DNA from: Lasiosphaeria ovina
Taxonomy: Eukaryota > Ascomycota > Sordariomycetes > Sordariales > Lasiosphaeriaceae
Length of the DNA: 64,000 nt
NCBI GenBank assembly: GCA_033439765.1
Contig: JAULSN010000006.1
Location: 1,550,001 to 1,614,000 of the forward strand
Direction of reading: 5' to 3'
Of the stretch, positions 21,384 to 31,432 are shown piece after piece. Every line of letters begins with the position of its first letter. Within the stretch, counting starts at the first letter, position 1. Both the position numbers and the translations under genes were made by a program. The notes beneath the pieces are model-generated. The model made no database searches and was not told the DNA's origin. It worked only from the letters and a program-made list of their open reading frames with translations.

Positions 21384-24130
21384 TTTGAATGGGGGTTTGT
21401 GGGGTTTGACGGGAGAGAGTTGTCGAGAGTTGCTTTGAAGGCGAGAAAGCGGAGTGGATGGTGTGTTTGGTTTGGAAGATGAGAAGATGGCAAGATGAGG
21501 CTGATGGTTGATGTGATGATGGAGATGTTCTGGAAAAGCAACAAGACAGGAGTTTATGGCCATATTTATGTTTCTCTGAACCGCGCTTTCTCTGCTGCCA
21601 CATCGTTGTCCTCGGCAAGCAAGCAGGCCATCACCAACAACGAGTGTCTCTTGCCCCTTGACCCAACCGGGCGGGGCAACGGCGTGGAATGTCCAACTCG
21701 CAGTGTCAAACGACCGTGAAACCGTCCATGGCTTACACTGGCCTCTGGATACAGTACAAATCGACTAAGCCGGTGCCGTTATCATGTCATCTAGGCTAGG
21801 CAATCTCAGACAGCCCTGTGCCTTGATTCTCACGTTGGCCCTCGCAAACGAGGCCGGGACTTTGGAGCAAGGACGGAATTTATGGCACTCAAAGTCGCCG
21901 TCTTGCGCCAATAACAAGGTTGCGCCACCTTCGCCCCGGCCGATTCTCACCCGGTTCCGGACGGGGGCGGCGGCGGTGGGCTCGAGTTGGAGAGCTCATA
22001 GTCGCTCACAAGTCAAACTCGCCGGGCAAGAGCATAGGAGAGCTGCTGCTATTCCTGGCCGGTACGAGGACATCTGAGTGAGACGGCGGCCCCCTTGTGG
22101 GCACTACTAAGGCGTAGCTGAATTGGGTTGCTGCCTGGTGCGGTTGCACTGCTTAGTTACCTCCAATCGTACATACTAACTGTCAAAGAGGTGTGGCACA
22201 CCGCGGCCTGGCAGCGCCACAAACAGGTGCGGGGAGTCAGGCCGCGATAACCGACTTCCAATCATCAACTGTGCCTTTGGCCCACACGAATCGCACATGG
22301 TCAAAGCTAAAGGAGGCCGTCTCGCACCCTTTCGTCTTGGGGGTGTTTTGCGGGACCAGGTCTGCTTCCGCGCTGCCTGTTCGTTTCACAGCTTGGCCCA
22401 AAACAACTCTATTGCCTCGTTTGTGTGAATTGCAAGTCAGCGCCGCGCCTCTCTGTCATTGGAATTGCACCAACAACCGGGTAAGCACTCTACTTTGTCC
22501 TCGTATCCTTATCAAGTATCCAATCAGCACCGTCGATGAAAGCATCATGACTTGGTGTCTTCCTCCTCATTAGGTACCCTTAAATCCGACCAGGCCGATG
22601 ACTCCCCCAACTAGGAACCGTGCCGTCAATAGCATGCCAAGACCCGGGTAGGCTAGCCAACCAGCTGCAAGTTAGCCCACCCAATAGTCCTGGAGAGGGT
22701 GTGTACGTTAATGGCAAGCAGCCTTAGTGCTGATATAGTCCCCCCCCCCCACAGCGGCTGTCAAAACTTACTAAGTAGCTGCACCGCCCAAAGGCCAAGT
22801 TAACGCCGACCCCGAGTCTCCGAAATTGCGCGCGGGGCCGTCCCCCTTTGATCCGCGGCTGGGCCGGAACTTTCAGGGCTATTACATGTTACGCGACATC
22901 ATGCGCTCCACAAAAGAACCAAAGACATGGATTATAGTTTGCTCATGTAGGGTAAGGTAAATATCTAACTTTGTTCAGTGTCTTCCACCTATATGGAAGC
23001 CCTTGGACCTTTCTGCAGAGAGCCTATCAGCCGTCAGCCAGGTTCCAAGTCCCGACTAAGCACCAACATGTTCCAAATGGGAACGCCCCACAGTGTACGC
23101 CACCCCGCGATAGCCTCCTGCTCGGGTACTTTGCCAAAATGGTGGATGTCAGCAGCCGGTACGAGAAGCAGAAGAGCCTAGTCAGCGTCTTACAGACCCC
23201 ACTCCCCCTTCCCTCCAAGGGCGCCCCAGACAAGTAAGCATAGTCTAACAAGAGAGGGCATCATGGTTGGTTCTTGACGCGGCGACCTTGTGCTTTGTCT
23301 CTAGCACGCCAATGTAACAGGAGAATTGAAAAGAAATGAGTGGCTACTAATTAAGGTAGTGAAAAGTTTGATACCGAGAGTATTCTCATTGAAGAGAGTG
23401 TGCAGTCAGCCACCCCCTTACCAGCTTCATAGGATGGTTCTTACTAATTAGAAATAGACCAGGGTGGACGTAATCAAATGCCGCAGGATTTCATACTCGA
23501 CAAAGTTAGTAAGGTGGATGTCCGTCACGATCCCAACACCCAGTTCTCCGCCTGGGACTGGTTGCCTTGTGTCAGCCTGCTACATCCAGAGAAGTCGGAG
23601 CCACGGGTTGGGGGGGTTGGCTTGGGAGATAGACCACGCCTCCACGCGCCGCGGAGGCCATGGCTACCCTCGCCGCTCGGTTAGTTTCAGCCAAATAAAG
23701 AGCCTCCCCGTCGTCCGATTAGACGCGGGTCGGCCAGACATACCGAAATAAGCATCAAATTTCAGTCCGTTTCTGGTATATCCGGCGCACCCTGAACAGC
23801 GCCGCAGAGACAGGCTAGAATCTGGAACTTTCCTTCAAAGCAGGCAACCGAATTCAGCAAAATCTCTATATATAGGCGTGCAAGGCACCCCATAACTAAT
23901 AGGCACACCCTTCAATAGGGGCGGGCACTCCCCTACGGAAACACGACACGGGAAAACATCAGCGTCACCGCGGAATCAAACCGTTCTCCCACCCAAGCAC
24001 AGCTCCGCAAAAGATCAGACACTGCAAAATGCCACCCCCTCGTCACGCTACCCTGTCCAGGTCCCCCACACAAGCTCAACAGAGCCCAGACAAGCACCTA
24101 ACAGCCCAGGCCGCCCGCCAACCGTCCTGA
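21384..24130. other. Long spacer, gene desert
   Basis: It contains a C10 tract near 22741, a TATATATA palindrome at 23867-23874 and scattered short open frames with no domains. No exon-intron combination that makes a recognisable protein was found. Confidence 0.4.
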
Positions 24131-25056
24131 TTATAGCAGCGGCAGCAGCCAAGGGAGCACCTCGATGAGTATAAACGTCGCCAGCAGGAGCACCTGGCGC
24201 GCATCGTCCTCGGTGAACTCTCTAGGCTCCAACGGCGCACCTTCTCGTCCCTCAAGAATCCGATCCCACCCCTACCCTTACCTCAGCCTGAACACGGACC
24301 TGCGTCCGATCGAACCACTCGCGCCAGCGCTGCACGGCGCCCGCGTACGCCCTGGTGAACCCCGTGACGACGTCCGCGTCGACGGCCGCGCCCGCCACGT
24401 CGACGGGACCGAGCGGCAGCGTGCCGTCGCGCCACGCCACGCCCGCAGCAGCGCCCGGGCACGACCCCTGTCGACCGGACGCTTCACATTGGGGGGATCA
24501 GCTCTGGTGGAGACAAACACATGGCCTAGGGAAAAAGGAAAAGCGGCGCGCTTGATCGGGCCGCCGGTCCACACGTCGGCCGGGCGGTCGAGCGGGCAGC
24601 ACATGGGCCAGATGACGTAGTCGAGCAGCTCGTCGCCGTCGAACGGCTGCGGCTGCGGCTGCGGCTGCGGCTGCGGCGCCAGCATGCACGGCATCGCCAC
24701 GCTGACGTCGGTCAGGTTGTGCATGCGCTCGAAGTCGGCCGCTACGGCGCGCGCGGTGGGATCTAAGTTGAGCGTGAACACTAGTGGGTTGATCATCCGC
24801 TCGGCAAACAGCACGATTGTGCCTACGTGGTAGGCTCCTGGGTCTGTGGCCTGTGGTGGAGAGGGTCCCGGTGGGGAGGGACTGGGTGGTTGACAGGGGG
24901 ATGGTGGAAGTGGTGGTGTTGCTGATGACGGGTGAAGCGCTGGGAGGTGGGTGAGTTTGGGGAGACTGGGGAGATATGATAGTGTCTGGGTGCATACCTG
25001 GCAGTCCCGGCAACGCAGAGCACAGCCATGACGGACGCTGGGAGTGGGAGCTGCAT
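24131..25056 (-). CDS. Secreted or membrane-anchored 235-aa protein, unknown function
   Basis: Four exons (24998-25056, 24521-24881, 24300-24467, 24131-24250) with introns of 116, 53 and 49 nt join in phase. The start MQLPLPASVMAVLCVAGTA is a signal peptide. A Pro-rich stretch follows, then VGTIVLFAERMINPLVFTLNL and a (Pro-Gln)5 run, four cysteines outside the signal (PCM, MCC, GSC), and a hydrophobic C-terminus (QVLLLATFILIEVLPWLLPLL) that may be a membrane anchor or GPI signal. I do not recognise the family. It lies head to head with the broken secreted-protein gene at 25575. The 49-nt last intron uses GTCCGT, within the fungal consensus. If any splice site is wrong, the middle third changes frame. 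Confidence 0.6.
24645..24676 (-). repeat. Hexanucleotide microsatellite coding for Pro-Gln
   Basis: About five tandem GGCTGC units (plus strand) encode the alternating Pro-Gln run of the 235-aa secreted protein. Copy number could vary between strains. Confidence 0.8.
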
Positions 25057-25574
25057 GGTGAAATGCTGGGATGGATTGGCTTTGGAGATTCTTGTGGCGA
25101 GACGAGACTGGTGGGCGGTTACTTGGTGGATGACTTGAGTCATGATCGAGACTGTGTTTTGTCCCGGCATTTATACCCCGTGTCCACCACCATACCGAAG
25201 CCTCTATCGACTGTTGAGGGTCTGCCGGGCTGCCAACTATCCCTAAAGGCTTCAGCTCGCCACACATTGCCAAGCGGCCCTCGCCATCCATCTCCGAGAC
25301 TCGGCGACAGCACATGGCCGTCAACATGACACGGCCAAGAAGAGCTGTGGTGCATGAGCCTCCACCAGATTTGCCCGCCAAGTGTCTGGCGGTCCTATCA
25401 GACTCGAAGCTCTCGATTCTCGGAATTGTGACGGCTCGTCCCCCCGTAACCCGTGATTCAAGCACCGCGTTTCCCAGCCAGCCACTCCCTAGCTCATGCA
25501 GCAGAAGACTACTCCAACCCGGGCTACGGACGGTTCCCATCTCGTGGGTCGTCGAGACGACTTCAGGCGGCCGT
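25057..25574. other. Spacer between two head-to-head secreted-protein loci
   Basis: Presumed promoter of the 235-aa gene. The signal peptide expected for the broken gene at 25575 was not found here. Confidence 0.4.
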
Positions 25575-26135
25575 ACGGTGACGCTCAATAGCACGGTCCA
25601 GGAAGTGCACGCGCAGCTCATCAGGCTCGACCCCAACTACGATGTCGAATTCGCTCCCATCCTGGCCGCCAAGCGCGCCGCCGCGGCCGGGGGATCTTCC
25701 CCGACCTGCCGCCAAGCTCAGATGCAGAGGCCTCGAAAAGCGCGACTACACCCAGTGCGGGATATACCCCGGCGCCTCATATCTCCCCATCAGAGACGCC
25801 ATCACCTACCTCCGCAACCGTATCAGCGGCCACACCGGCAGCGGGCCGGGGCCCAACAACTGCGGCCGCGTGAGCTGCTCGTACCGCTCGGCGGTCTGGT
25901 GCTGTAACGACGTGAGATCAATTTCCTTTTTGAGATGGTTTTACTCTTGGATTCGCCGATAGGCAGCCCCCGCGGTCGATATAGCAGAACCCGGTCACCA
26001 TACAGCTGGACGGCTGGGGTCCCGTGGCCGACGCGGCGCAGACCATCATCGACGGCTGTGCGTCCCAGATCGCCTGCGTGTCTGGCCAGCGCAATGATGA
26101 TTTCCGGCTGGAACGTCGTCATTCGCGCTACCCCC
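25575..26135 (+). pseudogene. Broken gene for a fungal secreted Cys-rich protein
   Basis: Pieces of one protein appear in three frames: TVTLNSTVQEVHAQL..., then GLEKRDYTQCGIYPG...GPGPNNCGRVSCSYRSAVWCCND, then after an intron (25912-25987) NPVTIQLDGWGPVADAAQTIIDGC, and finally SGWNVVIRATP. The CGRVSCSY...WCND core and the WNVxxR ending are familiar from a widespread family of small secreted fungal proteins of unknown role. A first shift lies at about 25690-25735, where no GT exists to make an intron. A second lies in the ATGATGATT stretch near 26095. No signal peptide remains. Assembly errors could mimic one shift but hardly the whole pattern. Confidence 0.65.
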
Positions 26136-26449
26136 CTGCTAGGGCTGGGACAGCTCCGCGTCGTCCTTTGTCCCAGCGCATGACATCGGAGTTGAGGGCC
26201 ACGGTTGTGGGCCTGCCTTTGGTGTCTGGGTCCGTTGATGTAATTTCCCCAGGTCACACACACTGCGAAGGTTCGAACTAGTGTGCTTGTGGTTGAACCG
26301 TGTCAAATACGCAAACCGAAACTAAACTATCGCTTTGCTTTGGCTTGTGTAGCGAGGCTACAATACATAAAGGAGGCCGGGTTGAGCTATCCATCTCCCA
26401 TAGGCATTGCCAAACCCCTTACCATGCCCCGGGCCATCGGAGCTCCTGC
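26136..26449. other. Short spacer
   Basis: Between the broken secreted-protein gene and the convergent tyrosinase stop. Nothing seen. Confidence 0.4.
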
Positions 26450-28142
26450 TCAATGTCTTGCGGCATCCGCATTGCTACCAATCCGAACCGGCAAGGTCAG
26501 CCGCTCGCCCTTGAGGTTGTCGCGCGTGTGGATCATGTTGAAGAAGGTGGTCTTCTTGGCCTCCTCGGCCGTGAAGCCGGACAGCGACACGTGGGAGCCG
26601 ACTTCCAGGTGCGTCTGGCAGTTGGCGCACCCCCCCACGTTCCACCGGCTGAGGTGGGCGTCGGCGTCCACGAGCACCTCCTTGCCGTCCACCTCGGCCC
26701 ACGTAGTGATGACAAATGAGCCCTTAATGTCTCCGCGGTTGACGCCCGACACGGACAGGATCGGTTCGGCTTTCTTGTTGACCGGCTCTCCCTCGACGGC
26801 GTTGTCGAAGTCGTACTTATAGCCCAGGGCCGTAATATCTGTCACGTCCTAAGGTGCTGTTAGATCGCGAAAATTGGCTTTGGGGGGGTCTTTATTAGGT
26901 ACTCACCACGGATGTCTTGGGAACTATCGTTGTTTTCTTAGTGCCGGGGTCCGTAACCGTCTTCTTGAAGGGCTCCAGCGGACTGTCCAATGTCAAGCGA
27001 GCGCCGGCGAGCACACCAGGTGTCGGGCCCTGCTCGTCGATTGAGTTGGTTCCCGGGTAGTCTTCAGGAACCTCGATGTGGAGGGTTTTGGTTGCCCCTT
27101 TCTTTTCCTGCCATCGCCAAAACATGAGGTCAATGAAGCAGTGGTGGAAGAAGAAGATGGGGTCGAAAGATGCCGTGTCATTCTCGCCCATGTCCCCGTT
27201 GGCCCCCTCAATGTAGCTGTAGCTTTTACCTCCGGGGAGCTGAAACCCACCAACAGCGAGATGGACCTTGTTGTGGGGGTTCTCGAGAGAGACCACGTTC
27301 TTGTGTTTGTGTTCGTCCATGTGGTCATCATTCCACGCCTTAGCCGAAGTGTTGTTGGAAAAGACGGTGTAGTTGGGGGCATCGAGGCAGCTGAGGAAAC
27401 ACTGCCCGACCCCCGCCGGCTTCTTTTTCCCCTCCGAGTTGGTGTACTCTTCGGCGTTGAGCCAGGTGAGGATGTTGGTGCGAAGGTCCTCGTCGGTGGC
27501 AATTTTGCCCTTCAACCTCATCTGCTCGTTATGTATCGCTGTTTTGGGTGCTGCGCCCTCGCCGACGAGGCCGGAGAAGGGATAGCGTACCGTTTGGTAT
27601 CCGATATGCTTGCTGTAGTTGCCGATGTCGATGAGTTTCGACGTGTTGTCCACAATGCTCTTCTGCAGCTTGTACGAGAAGAGAGGGTTGGGGATCGAGT
27701 CTCCTTTAGATCCGTCTTCGTTGGTATACGAGTATGACTCTTCGAAGAAGATGGGCGGAGGGACGCCAGTGAAGGTCAATTTCTCCCCGGTCGGCGAATT
27801 CGCATCATGCTTCATTTCCATCTTGAGCTCGTTCCAGTAGGGCATTGTCACGCTGGCACAGTCGGGAGCACTGCGAAGCGCTTCCTCCAGCCGCAAGAGA
27901 TAGGCACGGTGCCAAGTTGGGAAGAGGATGTTGCCGTGGTTGCAGTAGCCGCCCCACCAGCCCAGGTTAGCCCAGCCCGGGCCGCGAAAGGGCATTCCAT
28001 GGTAGCCGGCAATCTGGAAGAACGAGTTCTCGTCGGTGACGGGAAGCTCGACGCAGATGTAATGAAAGGCTCGGATGAGAAGATCCATCTCGGCCGTCGA
28101 CAGCTTTTCGATGTCCTTGCGGACATGAATCTCGCTGGCCAT
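26450..28142 (-). CDS. Tyrosinase-family type-3 copper oxidase
   Basis: Exons 26907-28142 and 26450-26848 join in phase 0 to 544 aa; start MASEIHVRKD. CuA ligands are His48 (GYHGMPF), His69 and His78 (CNHGNILFPTWHRAY). Cys67, two residues before His69, fits the Cys-His thioether bridge of fungal tyrosinases. CuB ligands lie in NPHNKVHLAVGG and DPIFFFHHCFIDLMF. These enzymes hydroxylate phenols and oxidise diphenols to quinones, in melanin formation or lignin-phenol conversion. No signal peptide is visible, but fungal tyrosinases are often intracellular and carry a C-terminal extension; here it is about 140 residues with a CANCQTHLEVGSHVSL segment. No polyketide or other pigment genes are adjacent. 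A possible 5'-leader intron lies between 28143 and 28280. Confidence 0.93.
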
Positions 28143-29442
28143 CTTGGGCAGACTCGGTGCTGCAAATTGTCTCAAGCTCAAGGGAAAGAAAGTAGCGGGA
28201 ATTCAGAGACGAGGCTGGAATGTTTGTGGATGATGTGGGATGAGTGTTGGTTACGAAAAGAAGGGACGATACCTACCTGCCTTATAATTACAAGATATTT
28301 CGCCGGACCAGGAGTTTCAGCTACAGCCCAGCCACGCTCTCCCCGAACCCCTAGCTTGATTGGAGCCGATGCATCAATCATTGATTAATGCATGCATGCA
28401 TGCGGTAGAGCTCCTCCACGGCCAGGCCATGGCTAGTTCCAGACTCGAAAGCGTACGAGACAAGATAAGGTCCGGAGATGGTTCTAGGAATGAAACCAGA
28501 ACTAATGCTTCTCCTGACACACACTCCTGACACACACCTCAAAATAAATAAACAAGCCTACCTACATGACTAGCGCCTAATTCCAGCTCGCTCCAACATA
28601 GGCCACTGCTGCAAGCTTTCTGCAAACTGGGTGCATGTCTCCCAGTCCAGCAAGATGTGGCGAGCTGAACAATCGCGGCAAAGCGGGACACCATCAGGTG
28701 GCCACCTAGGTGCACTTGTGGTTTCCACCTTCCGCAGGAAAATCCGGCAAAGCAGGCCGCCACAGCTCCATGTTGGGAGTTGGGAGTCCCGCCCCATGTT
28801 AATCTGGGGAAAGAGTCCGAGTCTAGCTAGCCCCAAGTCACTGACAACATCGTTGACCTGCAGCAATGTCGTTCTCCCGAATCTAGACCCATAGACGGCC
28901 AATAGATGGCCATCCAAGCTGCAAGTGACTTGGCCACTAACCACAAGCAGCGGACAGCCAGCCACATTTTAAGACTGCTCATGTATTGCTCGATCAACCC
29001 CGACAATCAAAGTCCTAAATGAGCACCTAGAACCCAATATCCACATCGTTCCCCTGGAGACTCTTGGCACCACCCCAATTCGGATCTATTGGCACATATT
29101 CCATCCTCCGCACTTGCCCCTCCCCTCAGCCTGTATCAACCCCGCGACTGCTCGCTGGCTCTGATTATCGCTTATCTGTCGTTGCTAGAAAAGCGAATCG
29201 AGTTATGATTGGAGCCTTGGTGTCATCACATCCGCTACGAGGTGCTGGCCGCAGGGCTGGGCACTAAGAACTCAACAATAGATAATAGGAGTGTCGGAGC
29301 AATATCTATTAGTAGAGTATGTGCCTTTCATGGGCCTCTTTTTCAGTTGCTCCGCACGTGGCGTCGAGGCTGGCACGAAGCGCATGCCTCGAAGCAGATG
29401 CGGGAGGATAAGGTGGTGACAGTGTTGTTTTATTTTTTCTCT
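28143..29442. other. Spacer
   Basis: Contains a (GCAT)n alternation near 28385-28402 and a direct repeat CTCCTGACACACAC near 28510. A 131-codon minus-strand frame at 28570-28965 has no recognisable domain and no supporting context. Confidence 0.35.
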
Positions 29443-29644
29443 CCAATTGGAAATTCGAGAAACTTTCGGAATTTTTACCGAAATATTCGGTCGAACTTTC
29501 CGTCCGTGCGTCGGGTTCCACTTCTTAATATTCCCAGCCAATTAAATTAGTTAGATTTGTCATGCCGGGGGGGGGGGGAGGGTTGTATTACATAATATGT
29601 GGTATAACCCTAACCCTTTGGATTTCCGAAAGTTTCGGAATTGG
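29443..29644. repeat. Inverted-repeat structure, possible MITE-like relic
   Basis: GAAACTTTCGGAA (29459-29471) is matched by its exact complement at 29624-29636, and the flanks CCAATT (29443) and AATTGG (29639-29644) are also complementary. The right arm is itself palindromic. Between the arms lie a 12-G run (29567-29578) and a telomere-like motif. No target-site duplication could be recognised, so a mobile origin is only a possibility; a regulatory palindrome is an alternative. Confidence 0.4.
29604..29617 (+). repeat. Second interstitial telomere-like motif
   Basis: TAACCCTAACCCT again, as at 10428, here inside the inverted-repeat structure. Both copies are followed by TT or TTGC-type sequence and lie outside genes. 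Confidence 0.5.
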
Positions 29645-29904
29645 TAAATTTCCGGAAAAAATCCTATTTTTTAGGAAATATAACAACCCTAGGTGATGTA
29701 ACGTGAGAACTGCAATGCAGTTGGGCGATCCTGGCAGCTGTCGAGCTCCACGCCGCGACGCTCCGGAACAAACCTGCAAGTGCAGCCCTTACTGCTGGGT
29801 GTAGCTGAAGTCGAGAGCCCTGCCCCACCCTCCTTGTCACGTCGCGTGCAGTCCATTCCGAGCCCAATCATGCCAATGGACAGCTTGAGAAACCTGGAAG
29901 AGAA
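29645..29904. other. Leader region of the 351-aa gene
   Basis: An alternative first exon (ATG at 29870) may lie at its end; otherwise no feature. Confidence 0.35.
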
Positions 29905-31093
29905 ATGGCAACGGTACTACCCAAGGACGGTGAGCTGCAAGGACCTCCTACGGAGCCTCTGAACTGCACCCAGGGCCCGACGCAAGCATTGGCGTCCGGG
30001 CCCCTCCGTCGTCTTCCATCAGAGTCACCGCCCCCACGCGTCTTGTCCATCAATGCCATCATGCGCCAACATCCCCGAGCTCGCTTATATGTCCGGCCGG
30101 CTCTGTGGACCGCACAACACCTGCAGCTCCTGGACTGCCACTTCATAATAGCAGCGCAAGAGCGCCGGCCCAAGAAGGAGACCGAGAAGCGCGATGCATC
30201 CACCGTCCCTCCCCCCAGACGCCGTTCGCTCCATGCCGCCAACTTGACAAGCCGGCTGCAATCTGCGTCTGATGTAGCGGCGCAGACACTCGCCATCGTT
30301 AATCTCCTCGACGCGTGCGACATCTATATGTTCTTACTTTCTGGTGACGGCTGCGGCATGAGGATCCCGTACATGTGCGTGCCCGTATTTTTGATCGATT
30401 CCTTTCGTTACCGGGTTGCTAACGCGCTTGGGAGCTAATTAGGCGCACTGAGTTGTCTATCTATTTCAATGGCCGCATTGCAGATACTCTCCTCACCGAC
30501 GGCATGTTCACGTGCAATGGCGACATCCCGGTCCTAGCCTGCGTCAACCTCGACACCGCGCGTTGGATGCGTGACATGACCGTCAACGGGCGGTCTCCCC
30601 GGCAGCCAAATGACCCTGTTTCCAGGATTAGGCAGAAGAAACTGGATCGCCTCACACCGCCCATCGAGGCCGAGGATCCATATCTCGTGGCCGTTCTCAT
30701 CGCTCTCGCTCAAGAGCAGCGCCGGCAGCGACCGCGGGCAGCGAAATTATCAGATTCGCAGACTCCACGCACGGCTTCAAACGCAGCCGAGGGGTTGGTC
30801 ACTGAAGAGCCATTTCGAGTAAGTCGTATTGGCCCACGTCAGGTCCATTGTCTCGCTTCTATCTCTTCTAACTGCGCTCCCAGGTTTGTGTTATTGGCGT
30901 CCCGGCCCAAACCCCCAAGGAACTGCACATCTACAGCAGCACAATCCCGGCGAGTTTCTTGGATAGGTTTGACCATCCGGCACAGTCCTTTCCAAGCTGT
31001 CCCGTCCAGATTTCGTATCTGAGTATCCCCCTCACGTCTCCAAAGAGGCTTGTATATACATTGCGAAAGATGGTGCAAAAGGGGAACAATTGA
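29905..31093 (+). CDS. Unrecognised 351-aa fungal protein
   Basis: Exons 29905-30374, 30443-30818 and 30884-31093 join in phase. Intron 1 has donor GTGCGT, branch GCTAAC and acceptor AATTAG; intron 2 has GTAAGT and CCCAG. The second exon contains IADTLLTDGMFTCNGDIPV and EDPYLVAVLIALAQEQRRQ, the last VCVIGVPAQTPKELHIYSST and SYLSIPLTSPKRLVYTLRKM. These phrases look like a conserved fungal hypothetical family, but I cannot name a function. No signal peptide or clear membrane segment. The start is uncertain: ATG at 29870 with a 44-nt intron would give a different N-terminus (MPMDSLRNLEEKWQRYYPR). Confidence 0.65.
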
Positions 31094-31432
31094 CGTCGGA
31101 ACCAGTCCTGCTGCAATTTTGTGGCCATATCGTTTGTGATGATTCCGGCATGATTCCTGTTATCTTCTGAGATTTGGTACATTGGCCTGAAAATAAATGT
31201 CCAATATTGCTCGGGGCGGAGCACTTTCTTGTTGGGCGGGACAACACAAGGTAGGTACCACCTAGTCTGATAGTTACCACTTGCCTGAGCTTTGTCTCAA
31301 ACATATTGTTATCTCAGTGCGTTCTCTTGTTGAGCAGTTGTGCTATGATTCTCCACTGGATATCCTGGCTACTCAATTCGCTCCCAGAAAAAACATCAAG
31401 AACCTTCAGCGGCCAGCAATAGCTTCATGATC

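Noticed and set aside
24430..24445. Apparent frameshift from a GTGGC duplication in the 235-aa gene
   Set aside because: A 53-nt intron (24468-24520) with GT/AG ends and CTGAT branch restores phase without any mutation.
24278..25636. Continuous 452-codon minus-strand frame
   Set aside because: It lacks a sensible start, reads through introns of the 235-aa gene and changes frame relative to the coding exons; the spliced model explains the region better.
26895..28181. Tyrosinase start at 28181 (non-ATG)
   Set aside because: That codon is TTG; the first ATG in frame is at 28142 and gives the usual N-terminus.
28570..28965. 131-codon minus-strand frame with several cysteines
   Set aside because: No signal peptide, domain or supporting neighbour; likely chance in GC-rich spacer.
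30375..30442. Apparent frameshift in the 351-aa gene
   Set aside because: A 68-nt intron with GTGCGT donor, GCTAAC branch and AATTAG acceptor joins the frames in phase.
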